Virus record (IMG/VR): IMGVR_UViG_3300010389_000127
Location: 1-24,981 of that record
DNA length: 24,981 bases
From: a virus
Strand: one strand, 5' to 3'
The position numbers and the translations under genes were made by a program. Within the stretch, counting starts at the first letter, position 1, and each line of letters opens with the position of its first letter. Of this stretch, positions 21,474 through 24,981 are shown in pieces. Below the pieces are notes generated by a model. That model was not told the origin of the DNA. It searched no databases and saw nothing but the letters and a program-made list of their open reading frames with translations.

Positions 21474-21849
21474 GTTGTCGGTAGTAGCTTTTGCGCAGAC
21501 GGTGCGCGAGTAGCAGATCGGTGATGTTGAAGCTTGCCTGCTGATGCGCCATCGCTCTGTAAAGGGATGCAGAGAGTGAGTTCCAGCAGCCTTGCAGCTT
21601 GTGAGGCTGCTTTTCTTTGAGCTGAAACAAGAACACCCACTGTGGATGCAGCGGGCGTATTGGACGTTTTTTACTTGGTAACACAAGAGCTGTTCCGTCC
21701 CATCGATAACCACTCTCCAGCTCTTCTGGCTTGATGCCGTAGGTAGCGATCATGCCATAGAGCCAAGCGATACTCTTAGAGCCACGGCGGCTTTCCAGCT
21801 GGAAGAACTCGTCAACGATCCGCTGGTCTAGTGGCGGTGCGTGAGTCAT
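21427..21849 (-). CDS. Tyrosine-recombinase-like protein, incomplete catalytic set
   Basis: A 140-residue protein. SIAWLYGMIATYGIKPEEL (26-44) resembles the first catalytic box of cyanobacterial tyrosine recombinases (LYGMMATYGLRPHE), but the catalytic Arg position is Lys40. KKRPIRPLHPQWVFLFQL (60-77) matches the strand after it. LLLAHRLRKSYY (112-123) resembles the second box HxxR (His116, Arg119). The nucleophilic Tyr and the final His/Trp box are not visible before the stop. It could be a shortened, domesticated integrase acting as a DNA-binding protein, or an inactive remnant. I recall similar short proteins in marine cyanophages, so it may be conserved rather than decaying. The fold link is inference. 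Confidence 0.5.
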   Translation of the reverse strand: MTHAPPLDQRIVDEFFQLESRRGSKSIAWLYGMIATYGIKPEELESGYRWDGTALVLPSKKRPIRPLHPQWVFLFQLKEKQPHKLQGCWNSLSASLYRAMAHQQASFNITDLLLAHRLRKSYYRQLKQQQASVPACAVAS

Positions 21850-21921
21850 AGCTGAGATGAGCTGTGCTTATCCGAACCATATCTAACGGTCGGTCCAGCT
21901 CGCAAGGGGTAGAGGATTCCT

Positions 21922-21945
21922 TAATAAGTCTCATGAGACTTATTA
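21922..21945. repeat. Perfect 24-bp palindrome
   Basis: TAATAAGTCT, CATG, AGACTTATTA is a perfect self-complement over 24 bases. It lies in the 124-nt gap between the end of the structural operon (stop at 21974) and the start of the integrase-like gene. It could be an operator for a dimeric protein, a recombination core, or a hairpin at the 3' end of the structural transcript; there is no following T run. The core GTCTCATG...GAGAC also occurs at 765-779. Confidence 0.7.
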
Positions 21946-21959
21946 CAAGTATACAATAT

Positions 21960-21971
21960 TAAGAATTCTTA
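21960..21971. repeat. 12-bp palindrome TAAGAATTCTTA
   Basis: A second perfect palindrome, 14 nt from the 24-bp one and 2 nt after the end of the structural operon. GTATAC lies between them. The region is A/T-rich and otherwise empty. Confidence 0.5.
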
Positions 21972-21973
21972 TG

Positions 21974-22195
21974 CTACTCAGGTGCTACGCCACTGGAAAA
22001 AGAACCCCAAGCGAGGCCGATCGCTTCCATCGTTGAAATCTCGCCGGAAGTAAAAGGTAAGTTCACCACATCGCCAGCGTGGTACACAGTGGGGACTCCT
22101 TCTGATTTAATTGGACTCTTGCCATATTTTCTAATCTCAACTTGCTCAGGAGACAGCGTAAACGTCCCATCGATAATGTCACCGAAGTCAGCCAT
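21974..22195 (-). CDS. Small probable structural protein, 73 aa
   Basis: Last gene of the leftward structural operon, coupled by TAATG to the 532-aa gene. The product is acidic with short strands (FGDIIDGTFTLSPEQVEIRKYG; VPTVYHAGDVVNLPFTSGEIS) and ends with AIGLAWGSFSSGVAPE. No family is recognised. Its size, composition and coupling suggest a small virion component or accessory of the upstream protein. Confidence 0.6.
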   Translation of the reverse strand: MADFGDIIDGTFTLSPEQVEIRKYGKSPIKSEGVPTVYHAGDVVNLPFTSGEISTMEAIGLAWGSFSSGVAPE

Positions 22196-23793
22196 TAGGT
22201 TGCAGGTCTACCGCCTTGAGAAGGATTGTATTCGTTCCCATTTTTGTCATACATTCTGAATCCGCTCATCAATATAAAAGTCGATGGCACGTTAAATAGT
22301 TTCTGCATCATGGGCATCATCATTGGCGCCTGGCAGTTATAAGGAGGTACGTCCATCAACGAGAGTCCACGCCTGGCAAGCTCGTAACCAGCTGTTTGGT
22401 TTTCCTTATCGGTATCATCAACCAACTTCTGCTCCCACTCCACAATGCTACCAATCTCAACCGGCAAGTCAGATGGCTCAGGCGGAAAAACCTTCTCCGC
22501 AAACTTCATGGCGTAGATGTGTTTGCAATAACGTAACTCATCAAGAAGTGGCGTCCAGTTGTCTGTTAAGGACGTAATAGTAAACGAGCCATCGCCATTG
22601 GGAGAAGTGGTGTAATCATTGTAGTTAGGTGGACCTTCTGCCTTGGAGCCCTCCAAAGATGGTAGTGGGTTGTTCCTTGTGTAGGTCTTACCAAAATCTC
22701 GAAACACACCAGGATTGTCTCGAATGGTTCCAGGGATTGTTTGGCTGTTTGGTGTAATGGTCGGTGGAATATTGTATTCAGCTGATGGAGCAATGATTTC
22801 CATCTGACGGTTCACGTCTGCACTAGTCATAGCACTGTTATTAACAACGCCACGCAAGCGCATAATTTCCCGGCGACCAGGCTTCACAGTAGATACCTTG
22901 GTTCTGGGGAAGATCTTCTGATTACTATTACCCAGGCCCATGAGGTAGGCGTAGTCCCTGCGAGTAAAGTCCTGGCATGAACAGCAGTAACGCGTACCAG
23001 TCATCAGAAATCGCCCGACGTTTGGTGGCCTGGTTGCAGGAGTCTGTAGCACGCCATCAGGCGTGGATTCAACTGAACCTTGCTTTTGCAGGGTCAAGAT
23101 TCCGTTGACCTCATCGGTGGCAACAAGAACTGCTTGGACGTACCCGTACCGCTTTTGAGTTGTGGGGTCAATCGTCTGACTGTTAATCGGGGTACCGCCA
23201 ACAGTGATGATCCGGTCCTCCAGAATCTCTCCATTAATCGGATATTGCTTAGGAACTGGGCCAACAGGGGCGATAAACAGTGGTGCTGGAAGGGGGTTAG
23301 TGGCACTCCAGTCACCACTCAAGGTGACGTACCAGTAGTTCTCATCCTCTGTGACGGACAGAATCGGAGAAGGATCTCCGTCTTTGTCCCGAACATTGTC
23401 AAAGCGCAGGCTACCGGCGATGCGGACACCAGCCCAGTGCATCCCCAACTCTTTATTCGTGGTCGGAAAACCCTGAAAAGCACCTGGAATTTTGGGCGGG
23501 TTCGCCCCAGGGGGCAGTACTGTTCCTGGAGGAAGCGGGATGATGTAGTCAAAGGGGTAGCTATATACCTCAGTGACGATGCTGTGGGAGTAAATCTCAA
23601 ACCCCCGTCGCCACCGAGACCACGCTGCTTCTCTGTTCGAGGAATAAATAGAATCCGGAACCGAGCCTCTAGAGAACTCAGTCCGGATTGGTGTCACGTT
23701 CTTAGGGGTCATCGCTTCTGAGCGAATGAAATCCCCGAATGCATTTCCTTTGGAATTACGTGCTACTCCAAAGGAGTTTCCACGTTTTGCCAT
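22195..23793 (-). CDS. Probable virion protein with a split SWIM-like zinc motif, 532 aa
   Basis: A beta-rich protein with a basic amino end (MAKRGNSFGVARNSKGN), then a Tyr/Pro-rich region (YSYPFDYIIPLPPGTVLPPG). Two Cys clusters stand out: YCCSCQDFTRRDYAYL at 269-284 and CKHIYAMKF at 423-431. Together these fit the CxC...CxH arrangement of SWIM-type zinc sites, with about 150 residues inserted between the halves. SWIM domains are usually nucleic-acid or protein-binding modules. I recall similar CxCxDFTRRDY and CKHIYA pairs in other marine phage structural proteins. The end is Met/Pro-rich (QAPMMMPMMQ). It starts 2 nt after the previous gene, within the structural operon. A metal-stabilised tail or neck protein is my inference. 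Confidence 0.6.
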   Translation of the reverse strand: MAKRGNSFGVARNSKGNAFGDFIRSEAMTPKNVTPIRTEFSRGSVPDSIYSSNREAAWSRWRRGFEIYSHSIVTEVYSYPFDYIIPLPPGTVLPPGANPPKIPGAFQGFPTTNKELGMHWAGVRIAGSLRFDNVRDKDGDPSPILSVTEDENYWYVTLSGDWSATNPLPAPLFIAPVGPVPKQYPINGEILEDRIITVGGTPINSQTIDPTTQKRYGYVQAVLVATDEVNGILTLQKQGSVESTPDGVLQTPATRPPNVGRFLMTGTRYCCSCQDFTRRDYAYLMGLGNSNQKIFPRTKVSTVKPGRREIMRLRGVVNNSAMTSADVNRQMEIIAPSAEYNIPPTITPNSQTIPGTIRDNPGVFRDFGKTYTRNNPLPSLEGSKAEGPPNYNDYTTSPNGDGSFTITSLTDNWTPLLDELRYCKHIYAMKFAEKVFPPEPSDLPVEIGSIVEWEQKLVDDTDKENQTAGYELARRGLSLMDVPPYNCQAPMMMPMMQKLFNVPSTFILMSGFRMYDKNGNEYNPSQGGRPAT

Positions 23794-23795
23794 CG

Positions 23796-24575
23796 TTAGA
23801 AGAAACCGCCCTGTGCAATGATGTGAGCGCCAGGGTTGTAGCCGGAAACGTTAGGACCATCTGGGAATACACCCACATAGATACGGTCGCCACGCTCAAG
23901 GTAGACGCCACGGTTGCGAAGAGGGGCACCATTACCAAGGCCAGTGGTATTGCCAGCAGCGACCACAGGCACTGCCAACTCAGGCATTACGTCCGTGCAA
24001 TCAACACGCTGGGTGTTAGCCGGAACCTGTTTAGTGAACAGAACTTGGTAGTCACCAGACGCAGGAATCGGGGTGGTTGTGCCACGGGTGTGGTAAAACA
24101 CAAAGGTCACTTCTGGCTGGTAGCCGTAGTTGACACCGTTGTAAACAAAGCCAGAAGCAATGCCACCGGAGTAGTTGATGTCGGTGTTCACACCGGTCAA
24201 GGTACTGGAACCGGTATAGGTGTAGTAACCAAAGCCGCTGGCTACACCATTGTTCAGTACGCCAGTATCAAAGATCAAAACGATTTGACCACTGGTGAGG
24301 GAGATCACCGTGCCAGAAGTACCGCTGGTGACGCTGTAGTCAGCATCCCGGTAGTAGTCGTTACGGATAATGGTGATGGCTTCTACCACGCCACCGTTGT
24401 TATTGTCCTCTTCCAGGGCGGCGTCCATGTCCACCAGGATGGATGGTGCCTGGCCACCTTGAACGAATACAGTATTACCTGCTTGACTGCCAACAGTCTG
24501 AGTCGTGACACGCACCGAGTCAAACAGCGGGCGGTCGACTAAAAGCGGCTGCTTGTTTGTGCTAGTACTTGCCAC
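23796..24575 (-). CDS. Probable virion structural protein, 259 aa
   Basis: It starts at GTG 24575 with AGGGA about 9 nt upstream. The amino end (MASTSTNKQPLLVDRPLFDSV) and the Thr/Ser/Gly/Val-rich body (YSVTSGTSGTVISLTSGQIVLIFDTG; YTGSSTLTGVNTDI) are typical of beta-sandwich virion proteins such as head decoration or tail-tube parts. The closing segment (RNRGVYLERGDRIYVGVFPDG) is a conserved-looking beta hairpin. There is no Cys cluster and no enzyme motif. It is followed 2 nt later by the 532-aa gene. The family is recalled as a marine phage structural protein, but its exact place in the virion is not known. Confidence 0.65.
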   Translation of the reverse strand: MASTSTNKQPLLVDRPLFDSVRVTTQTVGSQAGNTVFVQGGQAPSILVDMDAALEEDNNNGGVVEAITIIRNDYYRDADYSVTSGTSGTVISLTSGQIVLIFDTGVLNNGVASGFGYYTYTGSSTLTGVNTDINYSGGIASGFVYNGVNYGYQPEVTFVFYHTRGTTTPIPASGDYQVLFTKQVPANTQRVDCTDVMPELAVPVVAAGNTTGLGNGAPLRNRGVYLERGDRIYVGVFPDGPNVSGYNPGAHIIAQGGFF

Positions 24576-24598
24576 GTCTTTAGATCCCTTGTTTGTCT

Positions 24599-24604
24599 AT
24601 TATA
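24599..24604 (-). promoter_or_regulatory. Candidate -10 box (TATAAT) before the 259-aa structural gene
   Basis: The leftward strand has TATAAT, overlapping the stop of the 95-aa gene and 24 nt before the GTG at 24575. No -35 box is seen. It may give an extra promoter for the structural genes, or be chance. Confidence 0.25.
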
Positions 24605-24887
24605 CCGAGCCCGGATTCAATCCGAACTCTCGGACGATGCTCATGTATTGATTGAATCCATCGGGATATTTGATCGCTTCTTGGTAGAGAGAAGCTGGAT
24701 CACGTTGCAAATTTAGGAAGCGCTGGAAAGACTCTCCTGACATGGTATCTTCTTCGTCAGGATAGAACTTAACCTTTCCCTTCGCTTTCATCAATACCTT
24801 ATAAAAAGGATTGGTGCTCGCAGCGCCATAAGTACTGCGAGACACCTCACCAGGAAGATATTTGTCGGCGTATTCGATATAGGACAT
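24600..24887 (-). CDS. Small probable structural or assembly protein, 95 aa
   Basis: Coupled to the gene before it by a TAATG overlap. The product (MSYIEYADKYLPGEVSRSTY to YMSIVREFGLNPGSV) is mainly helical, with a central basic patch (KVLMKAKGKVKFYPDEED) and a carboxy helix with aromatic residues. The family is not recognised. The position in the structural operon argues for a virion or assembly role. Confidence 0.6.
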   Translation of the reverse strand: MSYIEYADKYLPGEVSRSTYGAASTNPFYKVLMKAKGKVKFYPDEEDTMSGESFQRFLNLQRDPASLYQEAIKYPDGFNQYMSIVREFGLNPGSV

Positions 24888-24981
24888 TAGAAGAGCTTAC
24901 CGAGACCTTGGAAACCTGGCGTTGTACCAAACACACCAGGGACAGTGGGAACTTGAAGAGCACTGCGTAGCAATTGCTCCA
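24887..24981 (-). CDS. Upstream leftward gene, carboxy end only
   Basis: An open frame enters from the right edge and ends at TAA (24889-24887), overlapping the ATG of the next gene. The visible 30 residues, EQLLRSALQVPTVPGVF, then GTTPGFQGLGKLF, are Gly/Pro-rich and hydrophobic. Too little is visible to name it; it extends the structural operon. Confidence 0.6.
   Translation of the reverse strand, partial: EQLLRSALQVPTVPGVFGTTPGFQGLGKLF

Noticed and set aside
23080-23721. Rightward 213-codon ORF opposite the 532-aa gene
   Set aside because: Shadow frame; the leftward protein has a coherent composition and the paired Cys motifs, the rightward one has none.
23739-24542. Long rightward ORF (267 codons) opposite the 259-aa structural gene
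   Set aside because: It is antisense to a protein with clear virion composition, has no recognisable domain, and comes from Thr/Ser/Gly/Val codon bias on the other strand.

Overview
The window looks like a piece of a tailed cyanophage genome, most likely from a virus of marine Synechococcus or Prochlorococcus with a myovirus-like gene set. The evidence is a set of proteins recalled from marine cyanophages: long TVTG-repeat tail fibres with a MANRRISELQ or MAYGTLKVD amino end, the MAHFAEL fibre-associated protein, two 2OG-Fe(II) oxygenases, phage dCTP deaminase, a DUF3310 protein, small HNH proteins, a NblA-like phycobilisome-degradation adaptor and a T4-type late promoter motif (AATAAATA). 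Genes are packed end to end, often with ATGA or TAATG overlaps. I see no tRNA, rRNA, insertion sequence or CRISPR array. Assignments rest on motif reading and recall of families; no database search was run.

Layout. (1) 1-3361, rightward: the end of a GT-B glycosyltransferase, a terminator and a gap of about 260 nt with dyads, an HNH-like protein, a probable virion protein, two small unknowns and a holin-like small membrane protein. (2) 3362-12107, leftward: a 53-aa protein whose gene contains two rightward terminators, a glucosaminidase plus C39-like endolysin, two 2OG-Fe(II) oxygenases, the MAHFAEL protein, a 662-aa glycine-rich adhesin, two TVTG-repeat fibres and a membrane-anchored protein. 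(3) 12160-14822, rightward: an HTH protein, two unknowns, a Dam-like methylase relative with an altered catalytic motif, dCTP deaminase and a small helical protein. (4) 14819-15933: a leftward unknown facing two overlapping rightward frames, the second carrying DUF3310. (5) 15921-21114, leftward: NblA-like protein, GH24 lysozyme, a tiny basic protein, a conserved 99-aa protein, a 1109-aa probable virion protein and an HNH endonuclease. (6) 21255-21849: a small HTH protein convergent with an integrase-like remnant, next to a perfect 24-bp palindrome. (7) 21974-24981, leftward: a structural operon of four genes plus one cut by the window edge.

How it works together: most of the window serves the late phase (host recognition fibres, virion proteins, two different peptidoglycan-cutting enzymes and a candidate holin). 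The 12.2-16.2 kb segment holds nucleotide metabolism, DNA-binding and host-takeover functions. dCTP deaminase would feed dUTP into the thymidylate pathway, and the NblA-like protein would direct host phycobilisomes to proteolysis.
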